Positions 1 through 8,398 of a stretch of DNA of 16,922 nucleotides are shown one piece after another. The first letter of the stretch is position 1; each line of letters starts with the position of its first letter. A program made the translations under genes and the position numbers. Origin of the DNA: Candidatus Neomicrothrix sp. UBA2974 (lineage in GTDB: Bacteria > Actinomycetota > Acidimicrobiia > Acidimicrobiales > MedAcidi-G1). The notes under the pieces are model-generated. The model ran no database searches. It had not been told where the DNA came from and was given only the letters and a program-made list of their open reading frames with translations. The stretch lies in assembly GCA_002348705.1 (NCBI GenBank), contig DEAU01000029.1:1-16922 (forward strand), written 5' to 3'.

Positions 1-2
1 AG

Positions 3-1604
3 TACGCCCCAGGCGGATCCAGCCTCGGCGAGGGCAATCTGGTCGAACCGGCTCCGCAGCCCAAGTTCGGCGGGACTCTGCGCCTTAGCCTCGAGGCCGA
101 GACCGACGGCTTGAACCCGACGGTCAACCGGTTCGCCGTTTCGGCCACGATGATGGCCCGGGCGGTGTTCGAGCCGTTGGCCACCTGGGACGCCTCGCTG
201 GAGCGGGCCGTGCCCTATCTGGCCGAGTCGTTCACACCGGTCTCGGACGACCTGATGGCCTGGGATGTGAAACTCCGGCCGGGGATTACTTTCCACGACG
301 GCACACCGGTGACTTCTGAGGCCATCGTCCTCGGCGTTGAGCGCCAGTTGGCGGACCCACTCATCTCCCTTGCAACCGCACCCACACTGGCTGCTGACGA
401 TCCCGATACCGCGGCATTCGAGCCAGTCGAGGCAATCGACGAACTCACGGCCCGCTTCTACATGCGCCGGCCGTCTTCAGACGTTGCACGCTGGCTCACT
501 GGACAGTTGGGCTACTTGGTGTCGCCAACCTGGGTCAGGGCAGCCATGGAGGACCCGACGCTCAACCAGGCTCCGGTGGGGACTGGACCGTTCAGGATCG
601 ACAGTCGGACCCAGGATCAGATGACCCGCTTTGTCCGCAACGATTCGTGGTGGCGGGGCGACGTCTATCTGGATGCCGTCGAGTTCTACATCTACACCGA
701 CTCGGCAATTGCCGCTGATGCCCTCGTGGTGGGTGACCTAGAGGGCTCGGGGACCTCCAGCCAGGACGCCATCTTGATCCAACGGGATGCTGGAGACGAC
801 TTGGTGCGCTACGAGTGGGACGATGGAGAGGAGTCGTTCGGGATGATGAACACGTCACATCCACCGTTCGACGACATTCGTGCCCGTAAGGCCTTGACCT
901 ATGCAACGGCCCGTCAGGCCTACCTCGACTTCATCGGTCAGGGAGTGTCGCGGGCGGCCGACTCGTTCTTCACACCGGAGTCGCCTTACCACAACCCGGA
1001 TCTCGTCCAAGAGGCCGACTCTCCAGACCTCGCCACTCCTCTGGTGGCAGAGCTATGCGCTGAGAAGCCTGACTATTGCAGCGACGGCCGAATCAACATG
1101 GAGTTCCAGTACTCCGGGCCCTCGGTCATTCAGGATCGTGTGTACGACATCCTCACGGATGGCTGGAGTGATCACTTCAACATCAACAAGGACATGCTCC
1201 TTCAGGACGACCACATCACTCAGGTTGCGTTCGGCCTCTGGGACTTCGTCACCTGGCGTCAGATGGGTAGCCCAGATCCGGACAACGATGTGACGTGGAT
1301 CAACTGCGATGCCATCGGCGGTCTCGCCCTGAACTGGCCGCGCTTCTGCGACCCAGCACGGGATGAGCTTCTGTATGCCCAGCGGGCCTCCACTGACCAG
1401 GAGGAGCGTCGGGATCTATGGCGACAGATAAACGCCAAGATCCGCGACGACTACACGTACATCGTGTTCAACCACACCATGTGGTCCAACGCCTTCCAGC
1501 CAACGGTGAAGAACCTCTGCGGGGCAACGTCACCGGACGGGGTGCCGCTACCTTGCACGGTCAACGGCTGGCACCACATTTATCAGCTCTGGTTGGACGA
1601 CTGA
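3..1604 (+). CDS. ABC transporter solute-binding protein, family 5 (5' end cut off by window)
   Basis: This is the extracytoplasmic binding component of an oligopeptide/dipeptide/nickel-type importer; it captures the substrate and delivers it to the permeases that follow. The frame is open from base 3, giving 533 visible residues. A linker rich in Gly, Ser and Pro leads into GGTLRLSLEAETDGLNP, the usual start of the mature SBP_bac_5 domain, so the signal peptide and true start lie upstream of the window. The TTG at 111 is internal to this conserved block and is not the start. PVGTGPFRI (about residues 191-199) is the family's conserved hinge motif. The only six cysteines fall in three close pairs (352/359, 435/449, 506/518 of the visible fragment), which suggests disulfides in an exported protein. 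The substrate cannot be read from sequence. It is the first visible gene of the importer operon, 58 nt before the permease ATG. Confidence 0.93.
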   Translation, partial: YAPGGSSLGEGNLVEPAPQPKFGGTLRLSLEAETDGLNPTVNRFAVSATMMARAVFEPLATWDASLERAVPYLAESFTPVSDDLMAWDVKLRPGITFHDGTPVTSEAIVLGVERQLADPLISLATAPTLAADDPDTAAFEPVEAIDELTARFYMRRPSSDVARWLTGQLGYLVSPTWVRAAMEDPTLNQAPVGTGPFRIDSRTQDQMTRFVRNDSWWRGDVYLDAVEFYIYTDSAIAADALVVGDLEGSGTSSQDAILIQRDAGDDLVRYEWDDGEESFGMMNTSHPPFDDIRARKALTYATARQAYLDFIGQGVSRAADSFFTPESPYHNPDLVQEADSPDLATPLVAELCAEKPDYCSDGRINMEFQYSGPSVIQDRVYDILTDGWSDHFNINKDMLLQDDHITQVAFGLWDFVTWRQMGSPDPDNDVTWINCDAIGGLALNWPRFCDPARDELLYAQRASTDQEERRDLWRQINAKIRDDYTYIVFNHTMWSNAFQPTVKNLCGATSPDGVPLPCTVNGWHHIYQLWLDD

Positions 1605-1662
1605 TCGTAGAGGCGGCAAGCGACGAGGACCGACGCGCCACTAACTGGCAGCAGCAGTATTG

Positions 1663-2670
1663 ATGCTTGGTTACGTGGCGCGTCGGTTCGCGTCGCTTGT
1701 CGCTGTACTACTGGCCGTCACGGCGCTGGCTTTCAGCGCCATGAACGTGCTGGGAGACCCACTCTTCAACGTGGTGGGGTTCATTTCTTCGGTGGACTGC
1801 GATGCCGTTGAGGCCGGCCTGGTCGACGACGTATCAGGTCAGACGGCTGGAGGCCGCGGAGATTGCGAGGTCATTGCAGAGGCCAGGCGCGAACACCATC
1901 TGGACCGGTCCTTGCCGGTGCGCTATGGCTACTGGCTTGCCGACATCGTGCGGGGCGACTTCGGCACCTCGTTCAAGAACGAGATGCCTGTGCGCGAGGT
2001 GATCGGCGAGAAATTGCCCAAGTCGCTGCTGCTCATGGGGGTGGCTCAGGCCATGGCGGTGGGGATCGCCGTGCCGTGGGCCGTGGCGTCGGCCTACCGG
2101 GCCCACAGGCCCTTCGACAGGGCCTCCACGGTCGGTTCTTTCGGCTTATTGGCCATCCCCAACTTTGCCCTTGGGGTGATCCTGTTCTACCTGTTTGTGG
2201 TGCGTTGGCAGGTCTTCACCAGTCGCTATGACGATTCCGACATCTTGTCGCGCCTCCGGTCTCTCGTGCTGCCCGGCCTGACCCTCGGGCTTCCGGTGGC
2301 TGCCATCTATCAGCGGCTGCTCCGCACCGACCTGCTGACAACTCTGCAGGAGGACTACGTGGTCATGGCACGGGCCAAGGGGATGAGCGACCGGTGGATC
2401 ATGTTCCGGCATGTGCTGCGACCATCGCTGTTCTCCATGGTCACTGTGTTCGGCCTCTCTACGGCGGGGATGATTGGTGGAGCGCTAGTCGTCGAGCAGA
2501 TCTTCTCCATTCCCGGACTGGGGAGGACTGTGGTCGAGGCGGTCATCCGCGACGACTTCCCGATCGTGTTGGGATCAGTAGTTGTGATCGCCAGTGGCTT
2601 CGTGCTCGTCAACTTCGTTGTGGACCTCCTCTACTCGTTCATCGACCCTCGGGTGCGCGCCGATGACTGA
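1663..2670 (+). CDS. ABC transporter permease, DppB/OppB type
   Basis: This is the first inner-membrane permease of the importer. I chose ATG 1663; the TTG at 1660 directly before it is possible, and neither has a clear ribosome-binding site. The product has 335 residues. An N-terminal membrane segment (about 8-28) is followed by a long outer loop, then five more hydrophobic segments, with the cytoplasmic EAA loop at about 231-255 (DYVVMARAKGMSDRWIMFRH) that contacts the ATPase. The family features GDFGTS (99-103) and the C-terminal SFIDPR are present. The first outer loop seems longer than usual and holds the only two cysteines (46 and 68), where relatives normally run directly from the GDP motif to the LGLD-like motif. 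It overlaps the next permease by 8 nt. The family call is secure; the substrate is unknown. Confidence 0.93.
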   Translation: MLGYVARRFASLVAVLLAVTALAFSAMNVLGDPLFNVVGFISSVDCDAVEAGLVDDVSGQTAGGRGDCEVIAEARREHHLDRSLPVRYGYWLADIVRGDFGTSFKNEMPVREVIGEKLPKSLLLMGVAQAMAVGIAVPWAVASAYRAHRPFDRASTVGSFGLLAIPNFALGVILFYLFVVRWQVFTSRYDDSDILSRLRSLVLPGLTLGLPVAAIYQRLLRTDLLTTLQEDYVVMARAKGMSDRWIMFRHVLRPSLFSMVTVFGLSTAGMIGGALVVEQIFSIPGLGRTVVEAVIRDDFPIVLGSVVVIASGFVLVNFVVDLLYSFIDPRVRADD

Positions 2671-3601
2671 CGAGTTGCCTCCCGACCAGTTCGAGCACGC
2701 TCTGTCTCAGGACGCAGGTAGTCACGTTCCTAGCGAGGCGGCTTTTCCGACAGCCGTGGTTTTCGACGACAGCCGAGGCCGGCGTCTCGGAACGTTTTTC
2801 TGGCTGTCGGTGGGCTGGATGGGCATAGTTGTGTTGGCCGCCATAGCCGCCCCCTGGTTGCCTCTCGCTGACCCCAACCAGACCGGTTTCGGTGGTCGTC
2901 TGGACCCGCCGGGAGGCGATGCCTGGTTTGGTACCGACGGCAATGGTCGCGACGTGTTCTCCCGAACGCTCTGGGGTGCTCGGATCTCGTTGGTCGTGGG
3001 CTTCGTGGCCATCGTCATGGGCATCGTGTTCGGCGGGACATTGGGGATCCTCGCCGGCTACTACCGCGGCATCGCCGACCGGATCGCTTCCTTCCTTATG
3101 TTCGCAATGCTGGCCTTCCCCGGCTTGGTTCTCGCCCTGCTGTTGATAGCCGCCCTTGGCAGCAGTCTCACCGTCGTATCGGTCACCCTGGGGGTGCTGG
3201 CCATCGCCCCAGTAGGTCGCCTGGCTCGGGCGTCCACTTTGTTGTATGCCGAGCGCGAGTTCGTGCAGGCAGCCCGCCTGCTGGGGGCTGGGCACGGCCG
3301 GATCATCCTGCGGGACCTACTCCCTAACGTGTTCGTGCCCTTGAGTGGTCTGGCTCTACTGGGCATGGCCATCACTGTGGTGGCCGAGGGTGGTCTCGCT
3401 TTTCTAGGTCTCAGTGTGGCTGACGGCTTCTCGTGGGGGAAACTCATCGTGATGGGGTCCGCTCCTCGGACCCTGCGGGAGGGACCGTGGGTGGCCATGT
3501 TTCCCATTGGAGCCATGTTTTTGACTGTGCTGGCGCTCAATTACGCGGGAGACCGCCTGCGTTGGTACATGGACGTCCGCGATTTGGCCTTCGAGCGATG
3601 A
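2663..3601 (+). CDS. ABC transporter permease, DppC/OppC type
   Basis: This is the second permease of the importer and pairs with the DppB-type protein. I chose ATG 2663, which overlaps the previous stop by 8 nt; the frame stays open further upstream (to 2594), but only inside the preceding gene. The product has 312 residues. A hydrophilic N-terminal tail of about 42 residues precedes the first membrane segment (about 44-66). The DppC hallmark WFGTDGNGRDVFSR (88-101) and GARISL lie before the transmembrane core. The EAA loop is at about 199-222 (EFVQAARLLGAGHGRIILRD). Its stop shares ATGA with the start of the first ATPase gene, so translation is probably coupled. Confidence 0.94.
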   Translation: MTDELPPDQFEHALSQDAGSHVPSEAAFPTAVVFDDSRGRRLGTFFWLSVGWMGIVVLAAIAAPWLPLADPNQTGFGGRLDPPGGDAWFGTDGNGRDVFSRTLWGARISLVVGFVAIVMGIVFGGTLGILAGYYRGIADRIASFLMFAMLAFPGLVLALLLIAALGSSLTVVSVTLGVLAIAPVGRLARASTLLYAEREFVQAARLLGAGHGRIILRDLLPNVFVPLSGLALLGMAITVVAEGGLAFLGLSVADGFSWGKLIVMGSAPRTLREGPWVAMFPIGAMFLTVLALNYAGDRLRWYMDVRDLAFER

Positions 3602-4665
3602 GCGTCGAACCACTTCTCTCTGTGCGTGACCTCGGGGTCACCTTCCGCACGGACGACGGCCCAGTGCGGGCTGTAGATGGGGTCTCGTTTGATCTTGCCG
3701 AGGGTCGCACCTTGGGCATTGTGGGCGAATCAGGTTCTGGCAAGTCGGTGACCGCCAAGGCCATCATGAACCTCCTGCCGTCATATGCCGAGGTGGCTGG
3801 GACCATCACCTTCGCCGGACGGGACGTTCAGGCCCTAGCTGCCGCTCGGGAGCGACACTTCTGGGGTGTTGAACTGACAATGGTCTTCCAGGACCCGATG
3901 ACTTCGTTGAACCCGGTGAAGCGGATCGGAGAGCAGATCGCCGAGTGCCTGCGGGTACACCTAGGTCGATCCCACCGAGCGGCCTCGGCCGGGGCCCTGG
4001 AGTTGTTGGAGCAGGTAGGAATACCCGACCCGGCCAAACGTCTCCGCCAGTACCCCCATGAACTGTCCGGGGGGTTGCGACAGCGGGTGGTCATCGCCAT
4101 GGCCCTAGCTTGTGGTCCTCGGCTGCTTATAGCTGACGAGCCCACTACCGCACTCGACGTGACTGTTCAGAAACACATCCTTGATCTTCTGGACGACCTG
4201 CGGCGTGACCGCGACATGTCGATGGTCCTCATTACCCATGACCTAGGTGTCGTGCGTGGACGGGCTGATGAGGTGATGGTCTTGTACGGCGGTAGGACCA
4301 TGGAGCAGGCCGACACTGCCACCCTTTTCGACCGGATGCGTCACCCGTATACCGAGGCCCTGCTGGAGACCATCCCCCGCATCGACACTCCTTCCCACAC
4401 CCGTCTGGTTCCCATTCCCGGTCGGCCACCCACCCACACCGAGTTACGCGGAACCTGCCCGTTTGCACCGCGTTGTCGTTCGTGCACAGATGCCTGTCTG
4501 CGCGAAGCCCCCCCGCTGATCGAGCACGGGCAAGGACACTTCTCGGCCTGCTTCGCCCCGGTGGGAACGACCGAAGGGGCGGCCGCTCGGGCGGACAATC
4601 AGGCTGCAGGGACCACCCCGACTGGCCTTTCCATGGTTCCGTTCGGCAGCTCGAAGGAGTCCTGA
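3598..4665 (+). CDS. ABC transporter ATP-binding protein, OppD/DppD type
   Basis: This is one of two cytoplasmic ATPases that power the importer. Start ATG 3598 lies within an ATGA overlap with the permease stop; the upstream in-frame extension to 3433 lies wholly inside the permease gene and is rejected. The product has 355 residues. Walker A is GESGSGKS (43-50), the signature LSGGLRQR (156-163), Walker B ends in D180-E181, and the switch histidine is H214. The C-terminal oligopeptide-transporter extension contains a cysteine cluster (C287, C293, C296, C300, and a later HFSAC), the pattern linked in this family to an iron-sulfur cluster or metal site. About 30 residues of Ala/Gly/Thr-rich tail follow it. 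The stop overlaps the next start as TGATG. Confidence 0.95.
   Translation: MSVEPLLSVRDLGVTFRTDDGPVRAVDGVSFDLAEGRTLGIVGESGSGKSVTAKAIMNLLPSYAEVAGTITFAGRDVQALAAARERHFWGVELTMVFQDPMTSLNPVKRIGEQIAECLRVHLGRSHRAASAGALELLEQVGIPDPAKRLRQYPHELSGGLRQRVVIAMALACGPRLLIADEPTTALDVTVQKHILDLLDDLRRDRDMSMVLITHDLGVVRGRADEVMVLYGGRTMEQADTATLFDRMRHPYTEALLETIPRIDTPSHTRLVPIPGRPPTHTELRGTCPFAPRCRSCTDACLREAPPLIEHGQGHFSACFAPVGTTEGAAARADNQAAGTTPTGLSMVPFGSSKES
4653..4659 (+). promoter_or_regulatory. Ribosome-binding site for the OppF-type ATPase
   Basis: GAAGGAG lies 5 nt before ATG 4665. It supports this start over the earlier in-frame codons inside the OppD-type gene. It is one of only two clear Shine-Dalgarno sequences I found in the window. 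Confidence 0.7.
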
Positions 4666-5669
4666 TGGCTGGAGGAGGAATCGCTCATCTTCGGGACCGA
4701 TCGAATGGCGACGTTGTCCTGAGGGTCGAGAACCTGGTTCAGGAGTTCCCGGCTGGCGGTGGCCGGGTGGTGCATGCAGTGAGCGACGTCAGCCTCGATG
4801 TGGTCCGGGGGGAGACCCTGGGTGTGGTTGGTGAATCGGGTTGTGGGAAGTCGACGACGGCCAGGGCCATCGTGCAGTTGCCGCCACCAACCAGCGGTCG
4901 CGTGCTGATGGCTCCTAGTACGGCGTCGGAACTGGACATGGTGTCGCTACGAGGCAAGGCGTTGCGTGACGTCCGACCGAGGATGCAGATGATTTTTCAG
5001 GATCCGATCTCCTCGCTGAATCCGCGACGATCGGTCTACGACATCGTCGGCGAGGGGTTGACTATCTGGGATAGGACGGAGGACTACTCGGCCCGAGTCG
5101 ACGAGGTGCTCCACGCGGTCGGAATCGATCCGTCAGTGGCTGCCACCCGGCGCGCCCACCAGTTCTCAGGTGGACAGTGCCAGCGCATTTCCATTGCCCG
5201 GGCCGTGGTCATGGAACCAGAGGTCCTGATCTGCGACGAGCCAGTTTCGGCCCTCGACGTATCGGTTCAGGCTCAGATCCTGAACCTGCTCGAGGACATG
5301 AAGGAGCGCTACGGCTTGACGCTGGTCTTCATCAGCCACGACCTGTCGGTGGTGCGCAATGTGAGCGACAGGGTGGCCGTCATGTACCTGGGGAAGTTGT
5401 GCGAGGTCGGTGGGGCAGATGCCATATACGAGCGACCGGCTCACCCCTACACTCGTGTGTTGCTGGCTTCAGCGCCCGAGCCGGCACCCACCGTCGATCC
5501 GGCCGACGCGGCGATTGGCGACGAGATCCCGTCGCCGTTGGACCCGCCATCGGGGTGCCGGTTTCGGACCCGGTGTCCGCGGGCCAACGAGCGCTGCGTG
5601 GCCGAGGTTCCGGAGATGCGGCCCGTTGGAGACGACCACTTCGTGGCCTGTCACTTCCCCTCGGTGTAG
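4665..5669 (+). CDS. ABC transporter ATP-binding protein, OppF/DppF type
   Basis: This is the second ATPase of the importer and the last gene of the operon. The start is ATG 4665, with a good ribosome-binding site and a 1-nt overlap with the previous stop. The product has 334 residues. Walker A is GESGCGKST (56-64), the Q-loop is IFQDP, the signature is FSGGQCQR (167-174), Walker B ends in D191-E192, and the switch histidine is H225. The C-terminal extension has the usual CRFRTRCP...C...HFVACHF cysteine pattern. One oddity is Cys172 in the signature, where relatives usually have Arg or Lys (SGGQRQR). The residues that contact ATP are otherwise intact, so it should be active. The gene converges on the epimerase gene, with 75 nt between the two stops and no convincing terminator hairpin. 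Confidence 0.95.
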   Translation: MAGGGIAHLRDRSNGDVVLRVENLVQEFPAGGGRVVHAVSDVSLDVVRGETLGVVGESGCGKSTTARAIVQLPPPTSGRVLMAPSTASELDMVSLRGKALRDVRPRMQMIFQDPISSLNPRRSVYDIVGEGLTIWDRTEDYSARVDEVLHAVGIDPSVAATRRAHQFSGGQCQRISIARAVVMEPEVLICDEPVSALDVSVQAQILNLLEDMKERYGLTLVFISHDLSVVRNVSDRVAVMYLGKLCEVGGADAIYERPAHPYTRVLLASAPEPAPTVDPADAAIGDEIPSPLDPPSGCRFRTRCPRANERCVAEVPEMRPVGDDHFVACHFPSV

Positions 5670-5744
5670 GAATTGTCTTAAGGCCTACTCGGGACGAAGA
5701 ACCAGACGGACTCGTTCTGTAACCAGTTCTAGGGTTTCGTGGGT

Positions 5745-6848
5745 CTAGAAAAGCTCCAGTAACTGGTCTTCGTAGGTCCAGTCGTATTCACGTCCGCCGG
5801 TCTCAACATGCCAGGCGTGGGTCTGGGCCACCATCGACGCCAAGTCGTGTTGCGGCTCCCAGCCGGTGTCCTGCTTGAGGGCGTCGATGCTGAACACCAC
5901 GCTTTGGTTCCATCGGTGAATGTTCGGTGCCAGTCGGGGGACCACCGAGGCGAACTTGAACCGATGGCGGACCGACTGCTGTCGCTTTCTGGCCTCGTCG
6001 CTTGTCCGGATGTCGATGTTCTGCTGAGATCCGCTGTCCACGGAGATCTCCACTTCGCCGTCCCAAATGGCATCCATCACATCGGCCGGGATTAATCGCA
6101 CGTCGGGCTCCACGCCTATGTGATCGGCAGTGGTCTGGACGTACCCGAGGTCGGTCTGGAAGCCCTCTCCGGTCAAGTTGTACCTGCGACCCACTGTGGC
6201 TGGGGAATTTAGGATCGCCGCAAGGGCTCGGGCCTGGTCGTCGACGTGGCCCACCTGGGACAAGGTTGTGCCGTCTCCGGGGACCAGTACCGGCCGTCCG
6301 GTTTCAAGGCGGGCGAACATGCGCTGCTCTCGGTCCGGAATGATGTTACGCGGGCCGTACACCATGGAGAAGTAGACGATGGTTGCCGGGAAGCCTCGCT
6401 CGGCGTGGGCAGCCAAGAGGGCGTCCTCGCAGCGCAGTTTGTTTGCTCCGTACTCGATTTGTGACGGACCCCGTTCGACCGGGTGGTCCTCAACGATCGG
6501 CAGATGGGCAGTTGCCGCGTAAACCACGGTGGAACTGGCGAACACGTACTGGTTGGTTCGGCCCTCGAAGAGTTCCATCATGAGTTTGACGTCGTCGGGG
6601 TGGTAGGCGCTGAAGTCGTAGACGGCGTCGAACTTCAGGTCGCCCAGGACCTGGCGCATTTCGTCGTGATCGGTTCGGTCGACGTAGAGGCGATGGAGGC
6701 TGCCGGGAAGCGGGGCCTCGGTCTGACCGCGGTTGGCGATGCTGACGTCGTTGCCTTGTCGGACCAACTCGTGGACGAGGGCGAGCCCGTTGAACTGTGT
6801 GCCCCCCATGACCAGCACCCTCTTTGGAGTGGCTGTGCCGTGGGTCAC
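5745..6848 (-). CDS. NAD-dependent epimerase/dehydratase (extended SDR family)
   Basis: This is a Rossmann-fold enzyme of the extended SDR superfamily, which acts on nucleotide sugars or other alcohols and ketones using NAD(P). I chose GTG at 6848, which forms a GTGA overlap with the esterase stop; the frame is open to 6959 but only within the esterase gene. The product has 367 residues. The dinucleotide motif is GGTQFNG (15-21), a GGTxFxG variant typical of atypical extended SDRs, preceded by the hydrophobic strand KRVLVM. The active site shows the SS-T pattern (105-107) and Tyr133-xxx-Lys137 (YGANK). HVDD (201-204) and NLTGE (224-228) are family landmarks. A charged stretch at about 263-315 looks longer than usual before the final GWEP motif. 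The substrate is unknown. It is the last gene of a coupled thiolase-esterase-epimerase unit. Confidence 0.88.
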   Translation of the reverse strand: MTHGTATPKRVLVMGGTQFNGLALVHELVRQGNDVSIANRGQTEAPLPGSLHRLYVDRTDHDEMRQVLGDLKFDAVYDFSAYHPDDVKLMMELFEGRTNQYVFASSTVVYAATAHLPIVEDHPVERGPSQIEYGANKLRCEDALLAAHAERGFPATIVYFSMVYGPRNIIPDREQRMFARLETGRPVLVPGDGTTLSQVGHVDDQARALAAILNSPATVGRRYNLTGEGFQTDLGYVQTTADHIGVEPDVRLIPADVMDAIWDGEVEISVDSGSQQNIDIRTSDEARKRQQSVRHRFKFASVVPRLAPNIHRWNQSVVFSIDALKQDTGWEPQHDLASMVAQTHAWHVETGGREYDWTYEDQLLELF

Positions 6849-8398
6849 CGAACGATTCCCTCCCAGGCCTGGCGTTCGTTGGGCCTCGGATCGTGGAGCA
6901 GGACGCATTCGTCGTCGAGTTCCATGACCGCCCGGTCGTCTGGCGTGTAGGGGGGCCATTCGCCGAGAGTCGATGTCGACGGGTCGCCATTGCGGATGAA
7001 GGAGATCCAGGCGTCGTGCATCGTCTCAGCCAGCGTGGTGGGACGGTCGCCAGGACCGAGGAAGACGTCGACACCAGGCCGGTCGATGGTGTTGAAGGAG
7101 AACGGGATCTCCAAGGCGTGGGCGGCGCCGAACAAACCATCGAATGCCCGTGAGTCCCAGGAGAACCGGTACATCCAGGTAACGGCGTCGTGGGCGTGAC
7201 GGTACTCGGCATGGCGGATTGCAGGGATTCCGAACACCTTGTCGGAGCCGATGGCGCAGGCCAGCCAGCCCGGTGCCACCTCGCCGGTTCGCTCGTCGCC
7301 TAGGCGTTGGCGGTAAACCTCGAGCATGGCCTCCGGGTCGCCGGTGGTGCGGCCCACCACATCGGCGAGGCCAGCAGAGTCCACAGCGGAGACTCCCCAG
7401 AGGGATAGTTCGTCCTCGTTCGTGCCGGTAAGCAGCGGGACATCGCTGCCGTGGCCGCCGGCTACCAGGTCCCGAGGGTCATCGGGTAGAAGGTCGTGCC
7501 CCCAGACCGGGTAGAAGGGCTCCTGGCTGCGGCCAGTGCCCTGGCCTCGCGCCACGCTGACCTGTTCCTGGGCCTCGAGGATTGCATCGACGTGCGCGGC
7601 CATCAGCTCGTCGGCCGTTGGCTGTCCAAGGGCGGCGAGAAACTCGCCAGCGATCGCCTTGCCCTCGACGGGGTCGAAGGTGTGGTGTAGCGCGCCGCTC
7701 TGGGCGATTGCCTGGTGGAAGAGCCCTCGGGTGGACGGCATGGCCAGCAGGTTCGACACGCTGAATGCCCCGGCTGACTCTCCACCGATGGTGATGCGGT
7801 CTGGGTCACCGCCGAAAGCTGCCACGTTTTCCCGAACCCACTTGACGGCCGCGATCTGGTCGAGGGTGCCGTTGATGCCACAGGTGGCGAAGTCGTCGCC
7901 CAGATGCGATCCCAGATTGCAGAAGCCGAGCGCCCCCAGTCGGTAGTTGATGGTTACAACCACGACGTCTCCGCGGGCGGCAAACGACGTGCCGTCGTAC
8001 CACGGAGTGGATCCCTGACCATGCTTGTAGGCACCACCGTGGATCCAGACGTAGACAGGGCGCAGGGCTCCGTCCAACTCGGATGGTTCGCACGATGGGG
8101 TGACCACGTTGAGGGTTAGGCAGTCCTCGTCCCATGGGACGGGGATCTGGTTCGTCAGGCCTTCGCCTGGGAGTTGGGGTGCCGCCGGGCCGAACCTTCG
8201 TGCGTCACGGATGCCATCCCACGGTTGAGCCGGTTCCGGGGCCCTGAACCGGCGAGGGCCCGTTGGAGGAGCGGCATAGGGGATTCCAGCGAAAAGCTGG
8301 ACACCACGGCGATGGCGTCCCCTCAAATCCCCTTGAGCGATGCGGACCACGGGAGAGTCGTCGGACGGTGTGCCGGAGGTGTGCGGAATTTCGGTCAT
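6845..8398 (-). CDS. Type-B carboxylesterase (alpha/beta hydrolase)
   Basis: This enzyme hydrolyses carboxylic esters to acid and alcohol. The product has 517 residues, normal for the family, and starts at ATG 8398 within an ATGA overlap with the thiolase stop. GIPYAAPPTGPRRF (38-51) and EDCLTLNV (91-98) are the usual N-terminal type-B signatures. The oxyanion hole is HGG (120-122). The nucleophile is Ser208 in GGESAG (205-210). The acid is probably Glu330 in GTNEDE, and the base is His427 in AAHALEIPF, so the catalytic triad is complete. There is no signal peptide, so the enzyme is probably cytoplasmic. It sits between the thiolase and the epimerase, which suggests it frees a carboxylic acid or alcohol for the same pathway. 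The natural ester is unknown. Confidence 0.93.
   Translation of the reverse strand: MTEIPHTSGTPSDDSPVVRIAQGDLRGRHRRGVQLFAGIPYAAPPTGPRRFRAPEPAQPWDGIRDARRFGPAAPQLPGEGLTNQIPVPWDEDCLTLNVVTPSCEPSELDGALRPVYVWIHGGAYKHGQGSTPWYDGTSFAARGDVVVVTINYRLGALGFCNLGSHLGDDFATCGINGTLDQIAAVKWVRENVAAFGGDPDRITIGGESAGAFSVSNLLAMPSTRGLFHQAIAQSGALHHTFDPVEGKAIAGEFLAALGQPTADELMAAHVDAILEAQEQVSVARGQGTGRSQEPFYPVWGHDLLPDDPRDLVAGGHGSDVPLLTGTNEDELSLWGVSAVDSAGLADVVGRTTGDPEAMLEVYRQRLGDERTGEVAPGWLACAIGSDKVFGIPAIRHAEYRHAHDAVTWMYRFSWDSRAFDGLFGAAHALEIPFSFNTIDRPGVDVFLGPGDRPTTLAETMHDAWISFIRNGDPSTSTLGEWPPYTPDDRAVMELDDECVLLHDPRPNERQAWEGIVR

Noticed and set aside
5670..5744. Short inverted repeat AGAAC/GTTCT in the convergent gap after the importer operon
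   Set aside because: The stem is only 5 bp with an 11-nt loop and no T-run; likely chance.
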